A stretch of DNA of 64,000 nucleotides from NCBI GenBank assembly GCA_003550325.1, contig QKWP01001956.1, positions 4,794 through 68,793 of the forward strand. Reading direction: 5' to 3'. Each line of letters begins with the position of its first letter. The stretch's first letter is position 1. Below are positions 21,990 to 33,419 of the stretch, piece after piece. The translations under genes and the position numbers were made by a program. The notes under the pieces are model-generated. The model did not search any database, was not told the origin of the DNA, and worked only from the letters and a program-made list of their open reading frames with translations. This DNA comes from Gigaspora rosea. Lineage: Eukaryota > Glomeromycota > Glomeromycetes > Diversisporales > Gigasporaceae.

Positions 21990-22645
21990 CAGTGTTTCGG
22001 GTGAAACTTTCGGGTTTCGGCCATCTGAAACTTCCGAAACTTCCGAAACCTAGTTTCACCAGAAGCCCAAAATCTGAAACTTCCGAAACCTCCTAAAAAT
22101 CGGATTTATGCCATAAAAAAATGTGGGCTTTACCAGTTTTTTGGGTGAAGCGAAACTTCTGAAACTGGCTTCAGAAAACAATAGCCAATAAGATCACGAG
22201 AACCTGCATCATATGAAATAGCAAGCATTAAATTACATTTAACCATTTTTTATTCTGAATTTTTTGGATTTCGTGTTTTTTTTTTATTCACAAAATATTT
22301 GTCAGTTTGTGGGGTAAATTTTTTTATTTTTTTAGGTTACAGGTTTGTGGGGTTGTTTTTTTTTAGTTTTCTAGTTTGCGGGATTGTTTTTTTTTTTAGT
22401 TTTCAAGTTTGTGGGATTGTTTTTTTTTATTTTTATTTGCTAAGTTTTGGAAGTTTAGACACAGCACTCACAGTTTTGGACATGGCTTCCCAGTTTTATA
22501 GGGTTTTGGCAATTTCAGTGATTTAAGCAATTTCAAAAGTTTTAGCAATTTCAAAAGTTCAGATTTTGGGTGATATCGAAACTCCAGGGTCAAAACAGTG
22601 CTAAAACAGTTTAGACTTTGGGGTGAGGTTTTGGCCAAAACACTG
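21990..22645. mobile_element. hAT-like non-autonomous element, CAGTGTTT ends
   Basis: CAGTGTTTCGGGTGAAAC at the left pairs with CAGTGTTTTGGCCAAAAC from the right. Flanks GTTGGAAA (21982-21989) and GTTAGAAA (22646-22653) agree at 7 of 8. Subterminal GAAACTTCCGAAAC words (left) and CAAAAGTTTTAGCAATTT words (right) repeat many times. The centre has four GTTTGTGGG/ATTGTTTTTTT units (about 22300-22435). No transposase. Confidence 0.72.
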
Positions 22646-23088
22646 GTTAGAAATAAAAGTGATAATGTATAACAGTGGTTCACTACCTTACAGTGGTCTA
22701 CCATATTATTGTAGGCACTTTTCAAAAATTTATACAAAGCTAAATGTATAAGGTATCAAGCTAAAAATATTCTTTAAATCTATATCTTTTAAATATAAAA
22801 AATTTAAAAAATTTCATGCTACAGTTTTTTAAAATAAGTAAATTTTTAAATTTTTATTTTTCTAAATTTTAATATAGTTTTCATAATAAACTAGAATTAG
22901 GAGCATGCCATTTATTACATAATTTTTACCATGGATACATGGTCAGAAGTAATGATCACATCTATATATTATATTAATCAATTAGAATTAGATAAAATGA
23001 TCACACTATACATGGGTAGAGGTGGCTACTAAGTAAAAAATATTACATAATAAATGGCATGCCCCTTACTAAATATAGGAGATGGCTA

Positions 23089-23351
23089 AAGCCAGGTGCA
23101 TTTATATGTTTTTTGATTATTTAATTAAAATTAGTGTAAGAGTTAGTTAGGGGTTAGGGTTAGGGCTTGGCTTATAAGTAAAATTGTTTTTCCAACATTT
23201 TTTATTAATGCTTCTCAACAGGTTTAGACACTTATTTTTTGTATTTTCAGCGTTTTCCACTTTTTTCTTTGTTTTTGTCTCATTGGGCTGATCTAAAAAG
23301 ATCAAATTTTACGAGTTGATTGACTTTCTATTATATGAATGCACCTGGCTT
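23089..23351. mobile_element. TA-flanked MITE, AAGCCAGGTGCA ends, copy A
   Basis: AAGCCAGGTGCATTTATAT and the reverse complement of the right end, AAGCCAGGTGCATTCATAT, form near-perfect terminal repeats flanked by TA on both sides, as in Tc1/mariner-type MITEs. A TTAGGGGTTAGGGTTAGGG stretch lies at 23147-23165. Copy B is at 31793-32048. Confidence 0.75.
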
Positions 23352-24398
23352 TAGACAACCACTAAATATAGTAATAGATGAACTTAAATTTTTTATTAAT
23401 ATACTGGCATTTTTTTAAATAAAATTATTTAATATAACAAAGTGCACATATTTTTAAAATTTAATTTTTCAAAAAATTTTAGTTAATTATTATATATAGT
23501 AATAAAATTACTATATTTGGCAATTAATATAATTTTGAATTAAAAATTATATTTTTATATTTAGAAATAATAACTACCTTAAATTTTTATAAAATTTTAA
23601 AAAATTTTGGGATTATATGTAATTTGTTGTACTAAATAATTTTTGCTTATTTTTGAAATTCAATTAGCTTAATAAAAAATTAATTTTTACTTTGCAGTTA
23701 TTTTTTAATTAATTTTGTATAACAATAAAAACTGGTCAAATATAAAAATTTAAAATTATACTTAAATTTAATTATCTTAAAAACTGTAGCATAAAATTTT
23801 TAAACTTTTTTTTATTTAAAAGGTATAAATTTAAAGAGTTATAATTTAATTTTTAGCTTATTATCTATGATACAATTTCAATCGATCATCAACCCGTAAA
23901 TCTTTTTTTTATAAGCCATTTCAAGTCTTATCAACCTGTAGATCTTTCTTTTTAAGTTATGTCTCATCAACCCATAGATCTTTTTTTTTATAAGTCATTT
24001 CACTGTCAATTTATCAGTTTATAATTTCTCTATAGACTTATCTTCCTGTGTATTATTTTTTATTTGCATTGTTCCATTTGCGCGAGTAATACAATCTCAT
24101 GAAGCCAATCAGAAAGTGCAAATTTAGACTATTCCACAAAGAATCTGAACACGTGTAAAAGAAGAAAAAAGAAAATGCTCAAAAGCTGATGTTTAATCGA
24201 TTTTGGCACGTTAATTAAAAATGGCAGGAATGTAATTTTACATATAGTAAGCATCGATCTAATCATATAGCCTCTAACATTAAGGCTCTAACTCTAAATT
24301 TTTATCCCATATACTTCAGCTTATTTATAAAATTTGCTTTTCTTTTTTGGTTTGTATTAACCGGTGAAATAAGTTAAACCTTCAGGCTCATCTTATGT

Positions 24399-24700
24399 TA
24401 TAGTTGGTGGTAGAATTACTGAATTACAGCAATTACAGTATTTTACCAGTAGTAGAATTAATTGGCATAGCTGTAAAAATAATATGCTGTAATGCCGTAA
24501 TGTCATAATGCCGCAACTCTGTAATGCCATAATGCTACAATATTGTAATAATGCGATACTGTAACTACAGTATAATAATATAATATTATAATTAAGTAAC
24601 TACGTGCGCGACACCCAGTTACTCCAAACCGGAAACTGATGATTGTTATTTACCATACAAGCATTACGGCTTTACTTATGGCTTACAGCTACCAACTATA
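24399..24700. mobile_element. hAT-like MITE, TATAGTTGGT ends
   Basis: TATAGTTGGTGGTAG at the left and TATAGTTGGTAGCTG from the right form the ends. Flanks TCTTATGT (24391-24398) and TCTTATAT (24701-24708) agree at 7 of 8. The interior is full of GTAATGCC/GGCATTAC and TACAGTA words typical of subterminal arrays. Confidence 0.7.
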
Positions 24701-24763
24701 TCTTATATAAGTCTGTGTTTGTTTATTTTACTGGTGGAAGGTCGTCTATTGAAGTAAATATGT

Positions 24764-25010
24764 AGAATAAACCAATCAGAACTTTTTATTGGTTAAAAAA
24801 AAAAAGAAATAAAATCAAATGTTTGTCACTTATATCCTTATTTACATCACACATATTGTTGATCGATTTTGATACAAGATCATCGAAGGCTTGGAAGATC
24901 ATCGATGGAAAAATTGGTGGGTAACAATGTAAAATAAACCAATCGAAGCTTTTTATTCAATGAAAAAAAAATCAAATATGTGTTGCTTAAACGTCATTTA
25001 CAGCCTTATT
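24764..25010 (+). repeat. Diverged direct repeat, two units about 164 bp apart
   Basis: GTAGAATAAACCAATCAGAA (24764) and GTAAAATAAACCAATCGAAG (24928) each lead into CTTTTTATT, a poly-A run and ATCAAAT, then GTCACTTATA or GTTGCTTAAA and a TTACA-rich end. An old tandem duplication of unknown origin. Confidence 0.55.
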
Positions 25011-25680
25011 TATAATAAGAATTCTTTGAAAACAAATGATTAGAAATTCACTTTAAAGAGTTAAATATTTATGCCAATTTATCCTGTGATATTTAATCCC
25101 TTTGGAAAAGGTATAAAATTGCTTCTATTATATTTTTGATTTTGATTAAATTATCTATCTAACCATCTAATTTAGAGTTCGTCTGTTTAAATGTTTTTGA
25201 TTGGTTAACTTCACATTATGACATTCTTTGATCATTAGAAGTTATTACGATATTCATGATGTGCCATTATGATCTGGTAAATTGATACTAAATAAAATAT
25301 CATGTGATACATATAAATTACTACTTGGCTTTAAATGATTCCAAATATGTATCTATTGCAACATTCTACTGTTCGCATAATGTTAATAACTATCACGGCA
25401 TAATTACAATCAATATTTCTAATTAAAATATCATAGATCTATCGTCATGATTCATAATTGATCTGTGAATTAATAATCGATATAAGAAATTGAAACATTG
25501 CACAATAGTTTTCTGTATGATAATATAACAACTCTGTTGCCATCTATTTATGAATTTATGATTTTTGAATATTGCAAAAGCAAAAACTAATTTCTAAAAT
25601 TTCATCTTTAGAAACAGGATTTTAGCTTTTTGCTTTATTAACACATTAATAAAATCAACTCCTATGTGTTACTGAATAAT

Positions 25681-27205
25681 AAGTAAGTCTGTAACAAACT
25701 TTTTTACAATAACTCATAATACTGTAATTCTAATGCAAACCAACATCTGTGATTACCAAAATAGTGAATGAGTTCTGTAACTGAATCTTTTAGAAATCAC
25801 AATAATTCTAGTATAAAGTAACTCATCATTAAAAACTTTGGCTACTAGGATAAAGAGTAAGTTCTGTAATAGTTATGATAGAAATCACAATGATTCTAGT
25901 GCAAAGTTGCTGAAATGGTAAATAAGTTCTATAACAAATTTTGTATAATAGAAATTAATAATTCTAACCACTACTATGGTCACCAGAATAGTAAGTTTTG
26001 TAACAAAATGTTTAGTAATTCATAATAAAAATCACATAATTCCAAGGATAAACTAACTTAATATTAACTGCACAGAAATTATGATAATTCCAAATTGTAG
26101 TTATTGAATAGTAAGTAAGTACTGTAAGTAAGTACTATAACAGATTTTTTTATAGTAAAATTACAATTTCAATGCAAAACTCAACCTTAATTGTATATTG
26201 TACATTGTGGTCACCTGAATAGCAAGTATAGCAAGTAAGTACTGTGATAGAATTTTTTATAATAGTAATCACAATAATTTTAATACAAACTAACTCAATA
26301 TTAATTGTGTAAAAATCATTCAATCTTAACTACTGTATATAGTGGCAAGTACAGTATTAGTAGGAATTTTTTATAGTAAAAATCATAAAAATTCTAAAGT
26401 AAACAACTTGATATTAACCACATACTGTAGTTAATAGAATGTAGGTTCTTTTAAGTTCTGTAACAGAATTTTTTTATAGTAAAACTCACAATAATTTAAA
26501 TAAAACTAACTCAACCTTAATTACATAGATAAACTAACTCTATACACAGCAGTCACCAGAATAGTAAGTTTTGAACAAGACTTTTATGCAATAAGGATTA
26601 TCATAATTCTAATGCAAATTAATTTAATCTTAACTGCATAAAAATAATAATAATTTGTAATGAATTTTCCAATACAAGTAAATTAATCTCAATTACATAA
26701 AGATCATAATAACTCCAATGCAAACTAACTTATCAAATAGCAAGTAAGTTCTATGTTAAATCTTATGATAATTCTAATTCAACTGACTAAACCTTAGTTA
26801 TATACAGTAATATAGTTACTAGAATAGCAAGTAACAAAATTTTATAGTAACTCCAAATAGAAATTAGAGTTTTTATAGTAATTTATTATAGAAATTATAA
26901 TTCTGATGCAAATTAACTCTATGTGTAACTGGGTTAGCAAGTAAGTTCTGTAAAGAATATTTTGCAATAATTTATAATTGAAATTCTAATACAAACTAAA
27001 CTACAACTATATTTACTATAGCTACCAGAGAGTGAATATTGTAACAGAATTGTTTACAATAACTCATAAGAGAAATTATAATAATTCTAATGCAAACTTA
27101 ACTATGTCTGTGATCAGAATAGCAAGTTCAGTAACAGAATTAAGCAACTCATGATAGAAATCATGATTGAAATTACAATGCAAACTTATTCAGCTACATA
27201 CTTTA
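25681..27205 (+). repeat. Degenerate satellite-like array, copy 2
   Basis: About 14 decayed units, most 65-125 bp apart (marker AGTAAGTTCTGTAACAGAAT at about 25681, 25771, 25861, 25925, 25994, 26117, 26236, 26344, 26456 and onward). Each has AGAATAGCAAGTAAG, a T-run, GTAACTCATAATAGAAATCA, CAATAATTCTAATGCAAAC and an AACTCAACCTTAACT block. The unit is shared with 5620-6340. The array runs into the assembly gap, so its true length is unknown. Confidence 0.68.
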
Positions 27206-27681
27206 NNNNNNNNNNNNNNNNNNNNNNNNNNNNNNNNNNNNNNNNNNNNNNNNNNNNNNNNNNNNNNNNNNNNNNNNNNNNNNNNNNNNNNNNNNNNNNN
27301 NNNNNNNNNNNNNNNNNNNNNNNNNNNNNNNNNNNNNNNNNNNNNNNNNNNNNNNNNNNNNNNNNNNNNNNNNNNNNNNNNNNNNNNNNNNNNNNNNNNN
27401 NNNNNNNNNNNNNNNNNNNNNNNNNNNNNNNNNNNNNNNNNNNNNNNNNNNNNNNNNNNNNNNNNNNNNNNNNNNNNNNNNNNNNNNNNNNNNNNNNNNN
27501 NNNNNNNNNNNNNNNNNNNNNNNNNNNNNNNNNNNNNNNNNNNNNNNNNNNNNNNNNNNNNNNNNNNNNNNNNNNNNNNNNNNNNNNNNNNNNNNNNNNN
27601 NNNNNNNNNNNNNNNNNNNNNNNNNNNNNNNNNNNNNNNNNNNNNNNNNNNNNNNNNNNNNNNNNNNNNNNNNNNNNNNNN
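27206..27681. other. Assembly gap followed by poly-A
   Basis: A run of 476 N ends in 44 A residues (27682-27725). The poly-A could be the tail of a retroposed copy lost in the gap or an assembly artefact. Confidence 0.95.
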
Positions 27682-27725
<44 letters not shown>

Positions 27726-27727
<2 letters not shown>

Positions 27728-28504
27728 TTCAAAATAAATTTAGCACTATGAGTATGATGTCTAGATGATTATGATATATAATTTAGAAACTATACCTTTA
27801 GAACTATAATATTTTTTAAATTTTTAAAGTTTTAAATTATGTATAATAAAGTAATTTAACAGTTGATAAAATAATTCAAAAGTTAGATGAAGGCATGTTA
27901 AAGCATTTTGATTTAACTAAAATAATTTACTATATTAAACTTAATAATACAATGCTCATTTCAAAAAGATTTAATTTATATTATTTATTCTTCCAAAGAC
28001 AGACATGTAATATCTAAGTTTATTATTGATATGAAACAAAGAAAATGTGAGATTGCAAACTTTGAGAGGTTAAAATAATATTAAAGTCTAAGGTTATTAA
28101 TTTAGAATTACTTATGTTAATTAAAAATTTATTTACATAGTCTTTTAAAAAAAATAAATAATTTATCCATTTTTCATCCTTTTCGAGAGTTTTTAATTTG
28201 TATATTAGTATTTTATTAATATCATTAATATTAGAATGATAATTTGACCTTGAGTTTTAGATTTAGAGTAATATATTTATTAGTTCTAATTTTATTTTAT
28301 GCAGTTTCAATAAATATGTATATTTAATCATTAATCAATGATATTTTTGTAAATTAAAATACTTATTATGAATAAAATCATGATAAATCCAATCCAAGCT
28401 AATTAGCCTTAGACACATATTGTGTGTACAACATATCTATTAAGTTCTGTAATAGAAGTTTTTTACATGTAACTCATTAATATGATCAAAAAAAAACTAA
28501 ATAA
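27726..28504. other. AT-rich spacer with a satellite-unit remnant
   Basis: No gene seen. Near 28380-28490 one more decayed unit of the satellite-like array is visible (AAATCCAATCCAAGCTAATT, later AAGTTCTGTAATAGAAGTTT and TGTAACTCATTAAT). Confidence 0.45.
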
Positions 28505-28532
28505 GATGGGTGGCGCAAATGTGCCACCCATC
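28505..28532. repeat. Short GC-rich hairpin
   Basis: GATGGGTGGC and GCCACCCATC form a perfect 10-bp stem around 8 bases, in DNA otherwise very poor in GC. The flanks AATAAGA and TCTTAT extend the symmetry after a bulge. It could be the two ends of an element deleted internally. Confidence 0.5.
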
Positions 28533-29149
28533 GCACTAGTCTTATATATATTTAGCTCTGTATAAATTTTTAAAAAGTGTTTACAATAATATGGTAGGCC
28601 ACTGTATAATCAACAATTAGTGCTTTATAGCTGTTTTATCATTTTTTGTGATATTTGAAAAATAGTTGATAACTAAATTGATAAGGTTTTGTTGTTAGTT
28701 AATGGCAGTAATTTATTGACTCTGACTCAGTAACTCATCGATTTGGCTATCAAAAAATTTTTCAGATTCCCAAAAATAATAAAAACAGCTATAATCAGTG
28801 AAAAAAATATGCAATCAGAACTCCTAATTAACTAGTTGAATTTATAAATATCAACTAGTAAAATTGACTATTTGATTTTGGTTAAATAAATAATTATTGA
28901 CTGCAAGCACAAGTTTGAGAATGTTCTACATATAATTTAACTAATAATTATAAATTATACAATGAATTCTATCAGATAAAAAAATTAACTATATCTGGCC
29001 AGGTTAACATGCAGAGCATAGTAGGTTTTTATCATAATTGGTCTATTTTTGTTGATATTTTTTGTGATAATTGTAAAAATTTTATTGGTTAATCAAAATT
29101 TTAAACTTTAACTAAATCATCACAAATAAAAAAACTAATATGTATAAAG

Positions 29150-29710
29150 ATAGCAAGGAGAGTAACAAAAATCAGATAATTTTTTGAAAAGGTAGGGTAA
29201 AAAAGTTGAAATTATATATAAAGAACCTGACTATATTAGGGATATTAACGGAGTGCTCCAGAGTGGTGTTGTGCATACTCTGGCAGAGTATCCTTTAACA
29301 CTATACCACACTGAAGTATGAATCAGAGTATAACTCCAAAGTGTAACCTGGAGTATAATCTAGAGTATAATCCAGTGTACTATATGCTAAACACTATGTA
29401 ATACTCCAGAGTTTATAGTATTATATTTTCTCAAAAATATACTACCTTATTTTGGGAAAATATGGTAAAAAATATATATACAATAATACTCTAGAGTATA
29501 ATCCATTTTGTATTAGTAGTATTACTCTGGAGCAATTACTCCTATTAATAATATCTTAGTAAACCAAGGTGGTGTCATATCTAGGCCACACCGGTATGGA
29601 GTAGGTTATATTCTACAGTTAATCTATTAACATTCCTAGACTATATATATATTAAGAAAGAGGAAGGGTAGTCCTCTGATAAAAAATAATCAGATGATTA
29701 ATGACATGTT
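29150..29710 (+). repeat. Dispersed repeat, copy 2 (interrupted)
   Basis: This segment corresponds to 1300-1510, split at the CTATAT site by the element 29237-29638. After the insertion it resumes CTATATATATATTAAGAAAG and ends TGATTAATGACATG as in copy 1. Confidence 0.7.
29237..29638. mobile_element. hAT-like MITE with perfect 8-bp duplication
   Basis: TAGGGATATTAAC and, from the right end, TAGGAATGTTAAT form the termini. GACTATAT flanks both sides (29229-29236 and 29639-29646) exactly. The homologous repeat at 1300-1510 lacks the element and has one copy of the site. The interior repeats CCAGAGT, GAGTATAATC and ACTCCA words. Confidence 0.85.
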
Positions 29711-30117
29711 CCTAACTAAATTCAATACTTACTAAATCTTTACTATCTTTACTATCTTTACTATTAAATTTTGATAACTTAAATCTAAAACTATTATCTT
29801 ATCATAAACAAAATCTTGACAACCCAAAATATTATTAATTGATGATCCAGATAAAATTAGCACTATTACTATATTGGAAGGTCATCTAAAGTGGGAGCAG
29901 CTCATATTTCTTAATAATTTTCTTGATTAACTTTAGAGTTAGAGCCATCTTATATTAGGTTTAAACTGTGTATTTTTTGAGATTTTTGGTTTTGTTTCTT
30001 GTTTTGCTTTGCTAGCAATCATCAAAATTCTGTAATTTGATTGGCTAAATTTGCTTTTGCTTTAGATGTCCCCATATTGGAACAATAGTAAATTTTGGGG
30101 ATAAGTACAATATAAAC

Positions 30118-30514
30118 TTTTATTACATGCTAAAATCTAACAACTATAACTATAAAAAGAGATTTTTTATTAAGTTAATATTGCAAGTCAATTAATTGAA
30201 AGTTTGTAGAGCTCACTGAGACACATCTAATAGTGGTTAGATTATTCAAATTGGGCTAGTGTATACTTAGATGTTGCTAAAAAACAATTGGCTGACTATA
30301 TAAAATTCTATAAACAAACTAGAAATTTTATATAGTTAGACAATTATTTTTTAGTAATATTTTAGCATATATTAGGCTAATTTGAATGATCTAACTACTA
30401 TTAGATGCATCTCAATAAGCTCTACAACTTTTAATTAATTGACTTGGGCTGTTAAGTTAATAAAAAAATTCCTTTTTATAGTTACAGTTGTCAGATTTTA
30501 GTATATAATAAAAA
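30118..30514. mobile_element. Foldback element with about 190-bp inverted arms
   Basis: The two halves are inverted copies around a spacer of about 11 bases near 30310-30322: TATATAAAATTCT on the left faces AGAAATTTTATATAG on the right, and outward blocks pair in order (AACAATTGGCTGACTATA, CAAATTGGGCTAG, TCTAATAGTGGTTAGAT, AAGTCAATTAATTGAAAG, TAACAACTATAACTATAAAA). No clear target duplication. The transcript would fold into a long, imperfect hairpin. Confidence 0.7.
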
Positions 30515-30715
30515 CATGGTAATTTTCTTCAAATTCTAATATAAAAATAGTGCTGATCTTATCCAGATCAGTAATAAGGAAGAATTTTAACATATTATAA
30601 ATCAAAAACAATAAATAAAATAAACTAAAAATAAAAATACATAAAATACCACATACTTGAATAAAAAGGCTTCTCCTATAGTGGGAACTTTAATATAAAA
30701 AAAAGAGTTTTACTA

Positions 30716-31059
30716 AAACACATCTATGGTGTTTTACACCATGTAACACAAAACCATTAGAATAGCCAATCAAAATTTAAGATCAGGTGTAACATAAAAT
30801 TTAGGTTTTTTTGTTTATTTTTTAAAAAAACATTCATATCTCTAAAGTTTGTTTATGAAACCACCTTTGGGGCTCTAATAAAAAAAATTCCTTGCTAAAT
30901 TTTGGTATAAACTATGCCCCCTGCCCCATCCCAGGTCTCACCCTAACCCTAAGGTAATAAAAATTTATTTTTTGTTTTATAAAAGTTTATTTTTTGTTTT
31001 TGTTACACAGATTTGTAAATCTAATTTACCTATGGTGGTAAAACACCATAAGTGCGTTT
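30716..31059. mobile_element. TA-flanked TIR element, TATGGTGTTTTAC arms
   Basis: AAACACATCTATGGTGTTTT at the left pairs with AAACGCACTTATGGTGTTTT from the right, with TA on both sides. It is a Tc1/mariner-type MITE by duplication. CACCCTAACCCTAAGG lies in the interior near 30940-30955. Confidence 0.62.
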
Positions 31060-31790
31060 TATAATAATTGTAAAAAAAAACATAAAATAAATATTTAAAT
31101 TATTCTTAACTGTTAGTACTAATAAATAATAATCAAACCCCATTTTTAGTACTTGCTCTGACACCAAGCTAATTTTTAATTTTATTTAAAAATTGTTCAT
31201 TATATAGTTACAATACTGCTATTATACTTCATTTTGACTTTTTCATAAAATTTATAAGCCTTATAACTCAACTTTATGTTATTAACCTATATAATAGTTA
31301 GATTTTTTATTAGTAAAGATTATAAAAAAGGTTTTTACAAGTAAAAGACAGTTTAAATTGCTAAGTTTTATTAATTTATTATACTTACTTAAACATTTAA
31401 ATATACTTTTCATCTAACTTCCAATTATTTTATAGATTACTAAATTATTTTGAAAATTTATAAAATGAAATATGTTCTTTAAAATTTTTGTGATCCAAGC
31501 TTTAACAATTTATATTCATAGCTAAGAATTTATTTTTGTGGCTGCTAAACATTATACTAATATGTAGTACATATTGTGTAATATTTTGGTTAATTCATCT
31601 GATCAAATTAAAAGCCTACTATGCTAACTTGCATTATATAAATAGATTAGGACCCCAAGCTATGCATAGATAGGTAACAATTTGCTTTTGATTATTTTTG
31701 ACTATTTTTGTAGATTTTTACTATATTTAGTAATATTAATACTTATTTTTGACTATTTTTTATAGTTTTTTTCTATTTTTAGGGGACCAT
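31060..31790. other. AT-rich spacer
   Basis: No supported gene, repeat or RNA. Only short AT-driven frames. Confidence 0.5.
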
Positions 31791-31792
31791 TA

Positions 31793-32048
31793 AAGCCAGG
31801 TGCCTATAGATATTTTTTACTATTTAATTAAAATTAGGGTAAAAGTTAGTTAGAAATTAGAGTTAGGAATATTTTATAGGAAAATTGCTTTTTTGACATT
31901 TTTTATTAAAGCTCACAAACAGATTTAGACACTTATTTCTTGTATTTTTGGTGATTTTACTTTTTTTTTGTTTTTGTCTCATCAAACAATCTGTAATAAT
32001 CAAAATTTACAATTTGATTAGCTGTCAGTTACATGATAGTCTTGGCTT
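31793..32048. mobile_element. TA-flanked MITE, AAGCCAGGTGC ends, copy B
   Basis: The left end AAGCCAGGTGCCTATAGA and the decayed right end (reverse complement AAGCCAAGACTATCATG) lie between TA dinucleotides. The interior matches copy A (23089-23351) throughout, including CAGATTTAGACACTTATTT and TTTGTTTTTGTCTCATC. The TTAGGG-like core is decayed here, so this copy is older. Confidence 0.7.
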
Positions 32049-32997
32049 TAACAAATTTATTTTTAGTGATATATTAAAATTTTAAAAATTGTTAGCTGTT
32101 TATAGATAGCTTGGGTTCCTGGCAGATTTGTTTCTAATTGTCAAATATATGATTATTGCAAACTTGCTCTGATTGGTTAATTTACTTAATATAGTTTTAA
32201 AATTTGTACTTTGTAAAAGTAAAATAACTTTTTATATACAATATTAAACTTGAAATTTTATATTTTATTCCTATATTTAACAAGCCTTGAATTCAAAGAT
32301 CTGAAATTTTTTTTTAAGAGCCTAAATTTTTACTAGTAAAATGCCAGCAGGTAGACCATGTAAAAACACAAGTTTATGAACAGTGCACAACTTAAAAGTA
32401 TATAAAAATAGGTTTCACTATTGTTTTATGTTTATACATAACAATACTTTAGTTTCAATAACTCCAAAAAAGTTTATAATAGGTTTAAGTTCTACTACTG
32501 TAGTGACTTATGGTTAGATATTCATTTAGTTGGCTTGCTTGAATCAATTATCTGTTGGTTTCTTGAATTAATTATTGTCCTGGCTGTTTATAGTAGTCAA
32601 CTTTGATTTGCAATTGAATTAAGACCTATATGTTCGGTATTAATTTCATATTTTTATTTTTATAAAATTAATATATACAAGTTACGTGAGGTAATGATTC
32701 ACTTAGAACCAAGTCAAAATATCACTTTATTTGGTCTGATTAATTATGCAATCAATTTAAAAAGTTGTTTACGAAACAATGTGGGAAGGGCGTTGATAAG
32801 GTATTAATTTTAAGGTTATATAATATGATAACAATAATAATAGTTTTTAGAAGGAATAAGATATTAAAGGGTAACAATTAACAAATGCAACATTAATAAA
32901 TTATTTTGTAGTGATGAATAAGATTAATTTGAGATAATGGCAAGAGTAATGAGCTTTTATAATATAACTTCATTATAAAAGCTTTAAAAATTGATTA

Positions 32998-33262
32998 TTG
33001 TATTTTCATGTAACAACGCACATGTGTGTTATTTCAAAATTGGCATTTTTTTAAAAATCACCTATTTGACTCAAAATAACGCACATGTGCGTCTCGAAAT
33101 AACGCACCCCTTACACAAAGTCAGCAAATTTGCCCATTGCTATCAATAGACCAATATTAAATATTGGCACTATTGATTCAAAATATCACACATGTGCGTC
33201 CTGAAATAATACATAGGTGCTCAAAATGACACACAGGTGTGCAGTATTACATGAAAATACGG
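32998..33262. mobile_element. TA-flanked MITE with CACATGTG palindromes
   Basis: TTGTATTTTCATGTAA at the left and CCGTATTTTCATGTAA from the right, with TA on both sides (32996-32997, 33263-33264). The interior repeats a GCACATGTGCG-type palindrome at about 33006, 33084 and 33184, plus ACACACAGGTGTGC near 33230. Confidence 0.7.
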
Positions 33263-33419
33263 TATACTAAAATACTTAAAAAAAATAGAGCTATTTGCTC
33301 TAGATATTAGAAAACCCACAAGACATTCTTTACTATTAAATTAAATATAAATAACGTCAGTCTCATAAGATCCAAAAAATCCTTAAAAATAATTCTTATA
33401 TAGTACTGCATATAGTTTT

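Noticed and set aside
23147-23165. True interstitial telomere
   Set aside because: The TTAGGG run is only about three units and sits inside a MITE with defined ends; it is part of the element, not a chromosome-fusion scar.
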